Shown here piece by piece: positions 46,215-61,029 of a DNA stretch of 64,000 bases. A program made the translations under genes and the position numbers. The DNA is from Adiantum capillus-veneris. Taxonomy: Eukaryota; Streptophyta; Polypodiopsida; Polypodiales; Pteridaceae. The stretch's first letter is position 1, and every line of letters starts with the position of its first letter. The notes beneath the pieces were generated by a model. That model searched no databases and was not told where the DNA came from. It saw nothing but the letters and a program-made list of their open reading frames with translations. The DNA lies in the NCBI GenBank assembly GCA_014529385.2, contig CM043944.1:174419240-174483239 (forward strand), written 5' to 3'.

Positions 46215-46396
46215 TTGGTACCTAGTTCTACACTCACTATTGGGCACTGACGACGTTAGTGGGGATGTCGTGGTATTTAGTCAATACTATGCATGATGGA
46301 GCTGATGGTTATATTGTCTTGTGGGTGACTACCATGGGGCTATACCTTGCACTTTCCTTCAAGGGTGAATCTGGGTTTATCCTGGATTCATCTAGG
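46215..46396. mobile_element. 182-bp insertion with 17-bp target duplication in LINE ORF2
   Basis: TACATTCCAACCCAGTG occurs at 46,198-46,214 and again at 46,397-46,413, flanking 182 bases that do not belong to the RT frame. Coding similarity stops at GWNV on one side and resumes with LAMKKTDWVL on the other. The long target duplication is typical of target-primed insertion. No poly-A tail, ORF or clear tRNA boxes are seen. GTACCTAG and CTAGGTAC lie in inverted orientation at the ends. Confidence 0.8.
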
Positions 46397-47768
46397 TACA
46401 TTCCAACCCAGTGGATAACCCAAATGGCGAACTAGAACATGGGGAGGAACAATATCCCCAGGCCACAATATCTTATGCCAGTCACACTCTTTCAGAGGCA
46501 ATAGCTTGGATTTGCAAAAGTTAACTTTGAGACCTGCTGCCAATCCAAACAAGTGAAGAGTATGCATAATCTGTTGTACATCATCATAGCTATTACGAGG
46601 CATGAACAAAGTGTCATCCGCATAAGCCTGACCAACAAACTGTCGGCCGGAAGGAAAGCCATGTAGCCTACCAGTGAAGGTCAAGGAATCCAAATACATA
46701 AACAAGGGATGAGTAGCGATCGCATAAAGCAAAGCACTCAGAGGGCAGCCCTGCCGTACCGACCGTCCCAAAGGCCAAGATTCCGTGAGAGAACCATCCA
46801 GCAAGCCTGTAGAAGTACTGTTTGCATACAAGAAAAGCACGACACGAGATAGCTTAGGCCCAAAGTCCAAATGTCGCATGGTATCCGCAATGTAATCCCA
46901 AAGAACAGTATCAAATGCCTTTTCAATGTCAACCTGCATGACCAATACATCCTGTCACGTATATTTTGCATATTCCATACCAATAATGACATTTGCGAGG
47001 TTATCAGTAATTTGACGTCGTGGAATGAAGCCATATTGAGATTGATGCAAGCCTTCATGCAGAAAGCATTTGAGTCGGTTAGCAAGCATTTTTGTCATTA
47101 ATTTATATACGACAGGCATAAGTGTAATAGGCCGCCAATGTGGAAATTCTTCACACAATGCATGCTTAGGGATCAGCTTGAGCAAACCTTCTTTCCAAGA
47201 GGAGGGTAATTCCTATTGTTCCCAAGCTGTATTCATCATGAATAATAGAGGCAACTTCAAATAATCCCAGAAAGACAAGAAGAATTCCACAGAGAGACCA
47301 TCCCAACGAGGAGCTCTCCATCGACCTAAATCAAGCAAGCTGGCATACAATTCCGACTCAGTGAAAACAGCTTCCAAGTCTTGAGCTTTCCACAACGAGA
47401 GAATGGAAGTGACATGCGATAGAAACATGTGACGTGCTTGGCGAGCTTCTCTCGTGGGAGAAGAAGGGGCCGCAAAAATCTTGCCATAATGAGAGCGTAG
47501 GGCTAGTGCTAGCTCTCGAAAAGTGGAGGTCCACTCCCCTGACGGTAATTTAACTCTCCGTATAGCTTGAGACTGCCTCGAGTGATGCAAATGTTGAAAG
47601 AATCGTTTAGAAGCACATCCTTTATCTGCAAAAGCCTGTTGACGAGCTCGAGTCTACCATTTGGCCGATTTCCTCTCATCATTGTGCCTTAATATTGCAT
47701 GAGCAGAAAACAAATCAGTCATTTGAGCATCAGTAAGAGAAGAATGATTAGCCAAGTGCATTAATCGC

Positions 47769-47912
47769 ATAGTAACAGGGGACGCCCTTTTTCGGGCTTT
47801 TCCGTCCCCACTTTTCAGTCCCCACTTGCCGTCCCGCCCTCTTTTTTACACTAAAAATCCATTTGAGCCCCGTCCCCCGTTCCCCGTCCCGGAATGCGTC
47901 CCTTGTGACTAT
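47769..47912. mobile_element. Short inverted-repeat (MITE-like) element 2
   Basis: ATAGTAACAGGGGACGC (47,769-47,785) pairs with GCGTCCCTTGTGACTAT (47,896-47,912), 15 of 17 positions complementary. The interior has GTCCCCACTT twice and CCCCGTTCCCCGTCCCGG, the reverse complement of the GGAACGGG words in element 1. It splits LINE ORF2 between endonuclease and RT. TTAATCG is found near both ends and may be the target duplicate. Confidence 0.65.
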
Positions 47913-48941
47913 TTAATTTAATCGGCTACAAGCATCCTTTGCCTGGTTAACCTGTTCTCTTAATTGTGACAAATAATCCCTGCCATAATCCTGTATAACT
48001 GATTGAACACTCTTAACAAAACGAAACCATGCTATGTCCATATCAACATACATCTGGGAGAGCAAAGGTGGGATGATATTCACAATCATAGTGCGAAAAG
48101 GCTCATGCTTGAGATAAGCATTATTGACATGCAGAAGTCTTGTCTTGTGTAGGCAATCATTGACATCAAAAGGGCCAAAACGAAGTTTCAAGCATACGGG
48201 AAAATGATCCGAGAGACACATAGCATAATCAATCCTCATCTCGCATACAAAGTCATCACATTGTTGCATGTGAAAAGATACCAGCGATCTAGCCGAGCGC
48301 GATACATGGATTGAGCATTATGCTGAAAAGTAAAGCCTGAATCAGTCGCATGCAAAAAGGGCCACAAATCAAGCCCATTACAGGTCAACATAAATTGGTC
48401 CCAAAATTGTCGTTCCATATGAAGCATGTGAGAATGGCCAATAGTATTATCCGCAAGGTTTGTTGCATTATTAAAATCCTCGCAGAGAAAGGCATTGGAA
48501 CGCCAACAATAAGAAGAGATAGCACTCCACAACCGTGCTCTATCCGCAGAAGCCGTGTAGGCATATAATCCTCCAAATTCGAAACTTCTCCATTAACAAT
48601 ACATTGGATGACCATCCATCTCCCAGCCGGGTCATTAAAGACCAAGGTCGGGAAGAGTTCATGTCGAACAACCATAAGCACTCCAAAATAGCCAGCTGAT
48701 TCTACATAAGCTATCCAGTAGCCCGCAAAGTAAGAAGTCTGTCCTGCAAATTGGTGTTGGTTATGCTCTTGAAGAACCACAATGTCTGCTTTACATGTAT
48801 GTACATAGTGCCAGGTAAGCCGCCACTTGTGGTGATTGCATAACCCACACACATTATAGGAAATGCAATTCAAAGAACTATGCATTCTATATGGTATATA
48901 CAGTGGACGAGGAAACAGGGAAAAAAGGGGGGGAATAAAAC

Positions 48942-50201
48942 TCAAGCACCAGTGCCCATCGACACATCCTCCCGAGTTGAAGGTGCCTGAGAAGGTGGGT
49001 CAATACCTGGACCTGGATAATTGAAAGGAAATGCACCTTGCGATGAAGAAGCTTCTCCAGTAACAACTTCCTTGTAAGAACGAACAACCTTGTCCCAAGC
49101 TTCAGCCAAAGAAGTGTTGTCATTACAAGGGAGTTTTTTCTGAGCAACATTCTTCAAAGGAGGCACATAATTACGAGAAGATGCCGGAACACGAGGTGTA
49201 GCAGCTTTGACAAGTTTCTTGGGCACCGTCCAAGTTTGAGAGGTCAAAACCTGTTCTTTTCCTTTGTCTTTAATGTCTGGAGAAGAAGAAAGTGCAGACA
49301 ATTGTACTTGTTTCCCCTTGCCTTTAATCGCCCCAGCGGAGGGGGAGGAGGTTGAAACTCCTTTAGTTTGAACCTCAGTAGAAGGTTTCGGAGGCGAGCG
49401 AGGTTGAGGAGCAGTGATAGCTGAAGGAGGTGGTTGCAAATTTGGTTCCGGACATTCGGACTACATATGACCAAATTTACCACATCGGAAGCAAGAATTT
49501 GCAAACTTGCCCCATTTAAGCTTAAATGGGCGCTTTCCAACCACTGTATCCCCAGAATCGATCGAAATACCTGTTGGTGTGGGGATATCCGTGTCCCACA
49601 AAATACAAAAACGGTTTGTGTTTGCCTCCAGCTTAGGAGGACAAATGACTTTGCCTAACTGAGCAGCCAACAAAGGGAGAAAATGACGCCAAGTGCGAGG
49701 AAAGCCGACCACCTCAACCCAGACGGGACACTTCTGACGAATGAGACTCTGATAGTCCTTGGTAAGAGCCCAGAGCAGCACATGAGTCATCTGCGTATTG
49801 AAGAAAAGAGGAGACATTTCAAGCAGAGCATCCCGAGCATCCATGTCAGCCAGCAAGACCTCGTAGAACCCTCGCGCACCAAAGTAAACGCCTCGGACTG
49901 CCTGCCGTTTGAGTAGGAAATCAACCCATTGGCCTACATCCTGAGCAGTAGGCATTCTACCCGGGAAAAAAAGAATCACCGCGTTAAGTGCATATTGAGC
50001 AACAGGATCCATGAGCTGTTTTACAGGGATGCGCACTTCCATAACAGGAGCGGATCCTTCCCAGGCTTGACGTGCATCCTCGAAGTCCTCATGCAAACAT
50101 TCTTTGATAAGACTCAAAGCATCCCATCTCCGAAGTTTCCATGGCTTTCCGATGCTTATATATACACTAATTGGTGGAATCCATGTGAAGCTCTCACACA
50201 C
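48942..50201 (-). pseudogene. LINE ORF1, RNA-binding protein with zinc knuckle
   Basis: From about 50,201 the frame reads RRWDALSLIKECLHEDFEDA and EVRIPVKQLMDPVAQYALNA, then VLLADMDARDALLEMSPLFF, NTQMTHVLLWALTKDYQS and CPVWVEVVGFPRTWRHF, the DUF4283-type region of plant LINE ORF1. KWGKFANSCFRCGKFGHM follows and an in-frame TAG (49,460-49,458) falls inside the CCHC knuckle before SEC. The rest (to 48,942) is a Pro/Ser/Lys-rich tail. The start codon is unclear because the frame remains open into the CA-rich 5' region. Confidence 0.8.
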
Positions 50202-50818
50202 ACACTCTTCTTCTTTTTTTTGGGAGTTTTTGATATATGACTGCTATATACACAGGCAGACACACACACCGGCTAGCTGTACAAAATCACACACCCCTCT
50301 CTCGCACACAAGACGACAGAAGGACCACGTGCAGGCGAAATCAAACTTCCACCCCCGACGCGCTGTGAAGGGCCTGCACAGCGTAGATGTTGTGCAGAAC
50401 AGGGTCGCGCGACAGACAAGGCCGAAGGATTCACCACACACCCAATTCCCCCGCAAGCGTACACACCCACGCACTCGACATAGACCATTTACTCACACAC
50501 ACAGACGCGAACAGGCTGAACATGCAACGTGAACATGCGCTTAGGCTGCATAGGAAGTCTGCGCGCTAGGGTTTCAAGCTGCGCAGCAAGGCTGCCGTTG
50601 CAGGTGCGCAGGGCTAAGATCTGAGGTTGCGCGCAAGGGTTTCGTCACCACACACACACACACACGCGCACGCGCGCACAAGCAGTGCAGAGTCAACTGC
50701 GCGCTGCTGCACTGACACCTGAGGGCTGAAGGGCGTAGGCGCGCAGAGCAGAGCAGGTAGGTCGCGAGGGGGCAGGCTGTTCGCGCAGCTCTCTCTACTT
50801 TGACACACACAGGCTAAT

Positions 50819-50936
<118 letters not shown>

Positions 50937-50962
50937 ATTTCAAATCTTCTAACTCCTTGCAG

Positions 50963-54804
<3,842 letters not shown>

Positions 54805-54850
54805 ATATCTAAGCCTTGCCTTGCCCATCCCACCTGACTCAAAAGGAGGC

Positions 54851-55017
54851 ATATTAACTACTAACATCCCCCCTAAAAGGTCAAGAATCGGTTCAACTCC
54901 GAAATTCGAATGCTAGTGCTGGCAATATTCTCTCCCTGTTAATGGCTACACACTATACCTCCGAAGGCATCACTAACTGCAGTACCCTCTGTTCTACATG
55001 GACCTCTGCCTGATACC
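54851..55017 (-). mobile_element. Possible TRIM-like internal region (PBS to PPT)
   Basis: On the reverse strand TGGTATCAGGCAGAGG (55,015-55,000), close to the initiator-Met primer site, is followed only about 130 bases later by CTTTTAGGGGGGATGTTAG (54,886-54,868), a polypurine tract with an LTR-like TGTTAG start. So short an interior is the form of terminal-repeat elements in miniature. The second LTR would run into the thiolase 3' end and is not recognisable. Tentative. Confidence 0.35.
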
Positions 55018-55766
55018 ACTTTTGAAACTTTTGCCAAGCTTCTATAACTGGCATGAATGAAGTTTACCAAAAAAAAGGGTGTGCTCTTTTTTCCTTCCAA
55101 GTCCTTACCACCAAGTAAGGGAGTCTTGCTTATCTGTTATCCTAAGTGATAGGTTGTGCATAATATCTGTGGATAGGATCTCAGTGGATAATATCCTCGA
55201 GTAGGCTAGTATGACCCATCTTGACTTTCTTGTGACACATTGAAAGCTTGGAGCTGTCTGTTGAAGTCCAAGAGTACACTTTATCTCCACTTGCATAGTG
55301 CGAGAGAAACTAGATCTAGTTTTTAAAAATTTGAGCAACTCGAGAGACACCTGTGATAATAAGAGCTTAGTATGTGAGCATACCTCCATAATTTTGTGTA
55401 TTTTGAATGGGTTAAGGGAGTGGAATTTGTAGAGAGAGAGAGAGAGCTTGAGCTTGAGTTGGTGCACACAACCAAGAGAGCACATAATGGAAATGGAGGT
55501 TGGACACTTTGTTGTTGCTTCACAACGAGAAGCACAAAATGATGAAATGGTCTACAAAACATAAATGGGAAATACAACATAAGAAAATATGTACAAAAAT
55601 CAACATAAAATTGATAATGAGTATGTCTACGTGACGAGGTCCATCTCTCTTTGACCATGTTAGTGAAGTGCAATTGTAGTATCATTGTTGATGGTCGTCG
55701 CTCTGGCTAATGTATGTGATAAGTCACCAAGGTATACCATGTGTTAAAGCATGATATTACAACGCT
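55018..55766 (-). repeat. Probable LTR of a minus-strand copia remnant
   Basis: GCTTGAGAGGGAGCGTTGTAAT on the reverse strand (about 55,786-55,765) looks like polypurine tract plus LTR start. The interval down to the primer-site-like word at 55,017 has no coding resemblance. The boundaries are approximate. Confidence 0.35.
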
Positions 55767-55899
55767 CCCTCTCAAGCCCAATGCCATCTCTCATGCCCAA
55801 GCATAGCTCAAAATAGCCTCGGTCTCTTTGGGAAGGTCTTTTTGTTCTTAGGGCTTTCATGAAGAGTCTACAATTTACTTATCCATCCTCATGCCTTCA

Positions 55900-57765
55900 T
55901 GAAGTTGTTGACAGCATGTTCGTCAATCCTCATGAATCTAAGCACGGTGTTGACAACCATGAGTTAAACCCTCTCTCTTTGATGAGCTTGTAGTGCATCT
56001 CAATGGCTTCATCCTTGCATGGAACACTTGGTTCCTTGCAACCTATATGTCACTAGATGACGAGGCACAAATTTTGCATGCCAAACTCTCTTAGTAATAT
56101 TTGTAGCCACACTACTAGAAATGTTGTCATTTACACCCCTACACTTGACATTTGCACTTGACAAATTATGGGTTGCATCTTCTTGTTCCATGTGATGGCA
56201 ACACTCCCAAATAAAAACATAAACGATTGGTAGATTGGTGGTTAAGTAGACTACCAATCCAATTTGCATTTGTGTAACCATAGAGTTGCACCTCCTTGCA
56301 TAATAAAGTGCATAATCCAATGTTATGCTCACATAGTGCAATGTGTATCTCGTCGTATCGAAGTGTCTTTTTGATAGTTACATAAACTTGCTCTGATGCC
56401 ATATTGTGTGATTCACATTTGACCGTTTAATTATCAAGTAGATCAAGCTGCCTACAATCTTCATGTACATGGTGGTATTCTCACGCAAGCATGTCACTCA
56501 TACAACTCGCATCTTCAATATTGACCCAAGGATATAGAAATAGGATACTCAATCAGCTATACCGCACCATATTCAATGCACATTCCCCTTGTGACAATTA
56601 AATACTCTCTTCTGCATATAATCTCGGTGCCTAAAAAGTATCTCAACACTCTAAAATCTTTCATGTCAAATTGCTCCTTTGAGGGCTCTTTTTATGATGA
56701 ACTTTAGCTTCATGATTGCAATTAACAATCAAATCATCCCCATAGATGCATATGTGCCTCATTCTCTTGCACATACAAATACTAATTTGCATCAGCCACA
56801 TGAAAACCAATGATTACGAAGTACGTTGTTATCCTCTCATGGCAAGTTGTAAGTGCTTGCTTCAGTCCTTTCCTTGCCTTACATACATACTCGAGATTCT
56901 CACATCCTCGTATTCATGTGATTGCTTCATATACACCTCTTCTTGCAAGTCACCATGCAGGAATGTACTCTTCACATCAATCTAATGCAATCCCAACCTT
57001 TAGCATACAAAAATGATGGCTACAAAGAATCTTTTCATGCCAAGCTTTTAGTGCTTGCTTCAATTCGAAAAGTGTTATTCTTACGTACATACTCGAAATG
57101 TCTCACATCCTCATTTCCTTGTGGCTGTGCCAATTAACCCTTTCCTTGCAAGTCACCACACAAGAACATATGTATTTGATACAAAACCCAACCTTCGGTT
57201 GTAGTCACTGCATTCATTGTACAGAAAGTAGACATCTTGGCACGAGGTTGAATGCCTTCCCATAATCAATGCCATAAGTCTTTGCATAGTTCTTTGCTAC
57301 TAATCCAGCTTTATGTCATTGAGCCGTTTGCATTCTATTTTACTCGGTAAACCCATTTATATCTAATCACATTCTTTTGCTTTGGCAACAACCAAATTCT
57401 ATGTCTCATTAGTAAGATCAAGGAGGCATCCATCTCTTCATCCATAGCTTGATATCACTTTGAGGCTCATCATGCACAATATTTGCCATATATGGACAAT
57501 GGTGAGCCACACAAATGTCACGAGTCAGCCTCTATGTAAGATTTCAGCCTCTCCTAAATCTTTGTGGTCCAAGATCCTTGTGAGATGCCCTATTTTCTAT
57601 ATGCATCCTTCTTATGCCCGAAGTCTTTACAGAGAGTATACTTGAGTCCTTGTTAAGATTTTGCTCTAAGCCACTTGAATCACCATCATCGTGACCTGAA
57701 GTCAAATCTAGAATCCTTGAGGCATTTTCATTTCCTTGTTCTTGAAGCACTTGATAGGCTTGCGG
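55900..57765 (-). pseudogene. Decayed Ty1/copia RT and RNase H
   Basis: On the reverse strand, with many stops and shifts, AKTYGIDYGKAF-like, AKMSTFCTMNAVTTTEGWVL and HMFLCGDLQ near 57,360-57,140 recall the copia RT segment with FLHGDLQEE. VQLYGYTNANWIGSLLNHQS (56,330-56,230) recalls the RNase H start. An internal repeat (CTTGCAAGTCACCA near 56,943 and 57,147) duplicates the HGDLQ region. It is an old copy, far more diverged than the element at 36-42 kb. Confidence 0.65.
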
Positions 57766-58039
57766 TACTTACACTCTTACGGAGCTTATCAGTCCATGGA
57801 TTGTCAGCATGACACACACACACACACACACATTGCTGAGGAATCGGGATAGCTTTGAACAGCCAAAGGCAGGAATTCACTGAACTGAAAATGGGCATAA
57901 ATCGAGAGTATCTCTGGAGGAAAGCAGGGGGAAATTACTACAGAACTTAGCAGAGCAAGACAACGCTACCTGTTTTGAAAGCACGCAGAGCAAAGACAAG
58001 TGTGTGTTCACAAACGCACAACTCTCCCGACTTCAAAGA

Positions 58040-58075
<36 letters not shown>

Positions 58076-58099
58076 TCGATATGAGCATCGAAAGCTAGG

Positions 58100-58143
<44 letters not shown>

Positions 58144-58150
58144 AACTTAG
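57766..58150. repeat. CA and GA microsatellites
   Basis: CA run at 57,811-57,832; GA runs at 58,043-58,072 and 58,099-58,138. No gene is supported in the surrounding sequence. Confidence 0.85.
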
Positions 58151-58673
58151 GCCTAATTTTTGAAGTCTTCGACGCCCTTCTGAGGCACTTTTGAAGGGCA
58201 AAAATATTTTTACCCTTCTTTAAATAAGCATAGAATATTCAAAAATTTTTGAGTAGCCCTTATAATTTTTGCTTGGATATAGCTTAATGAAAGACAGGTA
58301 AAAATTTACCTTTCAAATGAATGATTAGGATCACCCTTCAAAAATGAGCCTTTTCGACTCTTGACTGAGGCTGGCAGTGAAGTTGGAAGTTCTCTTGGTC
58401 GCGGATAAAAGAGAGAGGACACGCATGCGCGTGTGCACATACACAAGAGTCGTGTGTGAGCATCGACGAGTTTCAGGCTTAAAGTAAGATGGGCCAAGCC
58501 AAGCCAAGGGCCAAGACACACATGCGATACATAGGGCCTATATTTAACAGGCCAAGGGACTATATAAGGCATGGTTGGATGGAGATGTGTATGTGCTAGT
58601 CCCCGTATCGGTAACAAAGCAGCTCAAGAGTGAAAGGCAGACCATGGAGGAGCAACTTGGAGAAGCGGCATGG

Positions 58674-58725
<52 letters not shown>

Positions 58726-60900
58726 AAGGATAGAAGCACTACAGAGGTGATGAGCTGAGGGTGATGGAGGAGGAGGAAAAGCAAGGGAAGGTCGTGGCCT
58801 TATATAGGGTGCCATGGATTCTCAAAAACCTTCTTCTCAATAACTCGTCAAAGATTCCATGGCATCAAAACAACCCTAGCAAGGCGGGCCGACAGAGGAT
58901 TAAGGCCGTGGGAGCCGGCATAGGGAGGCGACGACAGGTGGTACCAAATAGTGCACGGACAAGCTTGTTGAGAGCGCATGGGCTAGAGTAGTAATTCTTG
59001 TTGCCAACCCATGGAGGGCGCCATCATCTTCTCACTCCCTTGGTCGGCATAGATTGTAGCACCATAGCAACGTAGGCTTCATACGTTTTTTATTTTTAGA
59101 GCTTTGGGGTAGGGCTAGAAAAATACATTTTTCCCAACCGAAGAAAACAAGGGCAAACTTGAAATTCTACCGATTTCTAGGTCAAAATTTGAAGCTTTTT
59201 CCGGTATTTACACTGAAACTTGTGTAAATTTGTCAGTTTTCTTCAAGGCAAGCTCAAAAGCTAATCGGGATTTTATGATTTTAGCCGTTTAAAATACACC
59301 GTATCTTGTTTTTTTTCTAACACTGCTTTGGGACACCCTATTTTGGGAACCCCTTCCATTTATGAGGGTTTTCCCATGGTACAAGGCAGTGGGGGAAGGC
59401 TTTGAAGGGGCTGCATGCATCCGTGAGGCCAGTGATGGTAAAGAAGAAGCACTTTTTCTCTACGTGCAGCTTTTGAATTTTGCAAAATTTTGCGGATTTT
59501 GGGCACACGGAGAGTGCCAAGGTTTTACGACTTCGACAACCATGGGGTGTTGCAATCATTATTGAGCACGTAATCAGGTTCCCTCGTGTCTGGTGTAGCT
59601 ATGAGAAACCTTGGGTTGTTCAAGAGAAAACACAACATATTTTTGCAAGCTCTTTACAACCCCAATTGGTCGACAAGGTCACAGGTAAGCGGGTTTTTTT
59701 GTTTTGAACTTGATCTTTGGTTTCTTTTTACCTTGATTATCTAAAAGAGATTTTGGGAATGCCGCAAGGAGAGATGCACCACTTGGCAGCATGTCATTGG
59801 CTTATTATTAAAGGCAAAGAAAAATGAAACACTAAGCTAAAAAAGGATTGCGCTAAAATTATCCGTTGGCCAATTGTAGACGGCTACACAAAGGCTGCCA
59901 TCTCTTTGACCTTCGCCCTCGCTGAATCACCTGCGATCTCCTCTCCTTCTCTCTATCTGTGCGCCATCTCTTGTTTCCTTCAGATGGGATCTCTCTCTAT
60001 CTAGGGGCAAGGCAGCACATCACATCATACGTCCAACCGCAACGCAAGATACAATCTCAAGGCCTCGCATCAGCACAGCTGTAGACGATCACACATATAA
60101 GCATCTCCCTCTCTGTCGGCTTTGGGGATCACACATATGATCTCCCCCTCTATCTCGGCGTCTCTCTCTTTGCTCCAGGTGCAGTGGCCTCATGTTTTCC
60201 CCACGAGCAGCAAGCTGAGAAATGTGATTGGCGGAGCACCGAGGACCAAAGGAGGTGGACCAGAGTGTTGGTGCTGCTCTTAAGTGATGATTGGATGGCT
60301 GTGTTCGCATACATTTTTGAGAGTTGATATGAGTGCACACAGAGAGTCCCAGATGCTCCTCATTTCCTGCAAAATCAGGGGTGCCTGACGTTCGTGTGAC
60401 AAGATTTTATTACAGCACTACTTGATATTATATATATCACAATCTAGCTCTCAGTTTATGGGATATCATGGTATTGGAAGCTTGTTGTTGGTGTAATCCA
60501 CAACTTTGAGAGCATTGTTTAAAGGTTTTCGAGTGAAGCAGTACTATCAATAGACTAATATGTATTATTCCTTTCTTCTGTCGGTTGTAGCAGAAACTTG
60601 GGTTTCAATTGGCTTTCCTAATAATGAAGGGTGGCACCGAAGGGCAGGATGGTGGGCTCAACAGTTAGAACTCACATGCCGCGATTAGGGAGGAGAAGCA
60701 CCACTTAGAAGACAAGAAGAGGAGGCTGGGAGAGTTTGTACCAGGTGAAGCGAAGGAAAACCGTAGAAGTACAGAGAGATCAGCTGAGGAAACTTGCGCT
60801 TGCCTTGCCCAATAAACACACTTGGGAGGTCGATGATCCCCACTTCGACGGATTATGCTACTTCTCGAAATTCCAAATATGCCCGCTGCCACTAACGTGA
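58151..60900. other. Unassigned DNA with CT microsatellite
   Basis: CT run at 58,676-58,721. Open frames such as 58,761-58,991 and 59,362-59,565 have no recognised domain. No splice-supported gene could be built. Confidence 0.4.
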
Positions 60901-61029
60901 GGATGTCACCCCCCTTACTAGTAGTGAAGTGACCTCCTTAAAAATCACTCAAACACCTCAGTCGTGTTGCACAAAATGCGGCCTCCCAGCTGAAATCACT
61001 CAAATGCGGTCTTGGGAGGCCGAAATCAC

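Larger units (their letters stand above)
44661..48945 (-). pseudogene. LINE ORF2: endonuclease, reverse transcriptase, zf-RVT
   Basis: Endonuclease: LNCISYNVCGLCNHHKWRLT, DIVVLQEHNQH, CEDFNN and LSDHFPVCLKL (48,945-47,913, three frames). RT: CEEFPHWRPITLMPVVYKL, SQYGFIPRRQITDNLAN, MQVDIEKAFDTVLWDYI, SVRQGCPLSALLYAIA and the catalytic QAYADDTLFMPR near 46,620. C-terminal: SRIWQSHLPLKERVFLWRCL and CLRCLEAEETVPHLLWSCHH, the zf-RVT C-C-H-C site. ORF2 would nick the target and copy the RNA there. Stops and frameshifts at about 48,385, 48,240, 47,590-47,910, 47,190, 46,950 and 45,945 kill it; the active-site Asp pair is intact. Confidence 0.88.
44634..50818 (-). mobile_element. L1-type LINE, nearly full length, with two insertions
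   Basis: The reverse strand carries ORF1 (RNA-binding, zinc knuckle) then ORF2 with endonuclease, reverse transcriptase and a C-terminal zinc-binding domain, the layout of plant L1 elements. The 3' end is near 44,640, with ATATACAAAAAGAG before a G run on that strand. The region upstream of ORF1 to about 50,818 is GC-rich and may be its 5' UTR. ORF2 is interrupted by an inverted-repeat element (47,769-47,912) and by a 182-bp insertion (46,215-46,396), besides frameshifts, so the LINE is dead. I could not define target duplications for the whole element. Confidence 0.88.

Noticed and set aside
57975-58163. Charged Glu/Arg repeat frame
   Set aside because: Translation of GA microsatellites.
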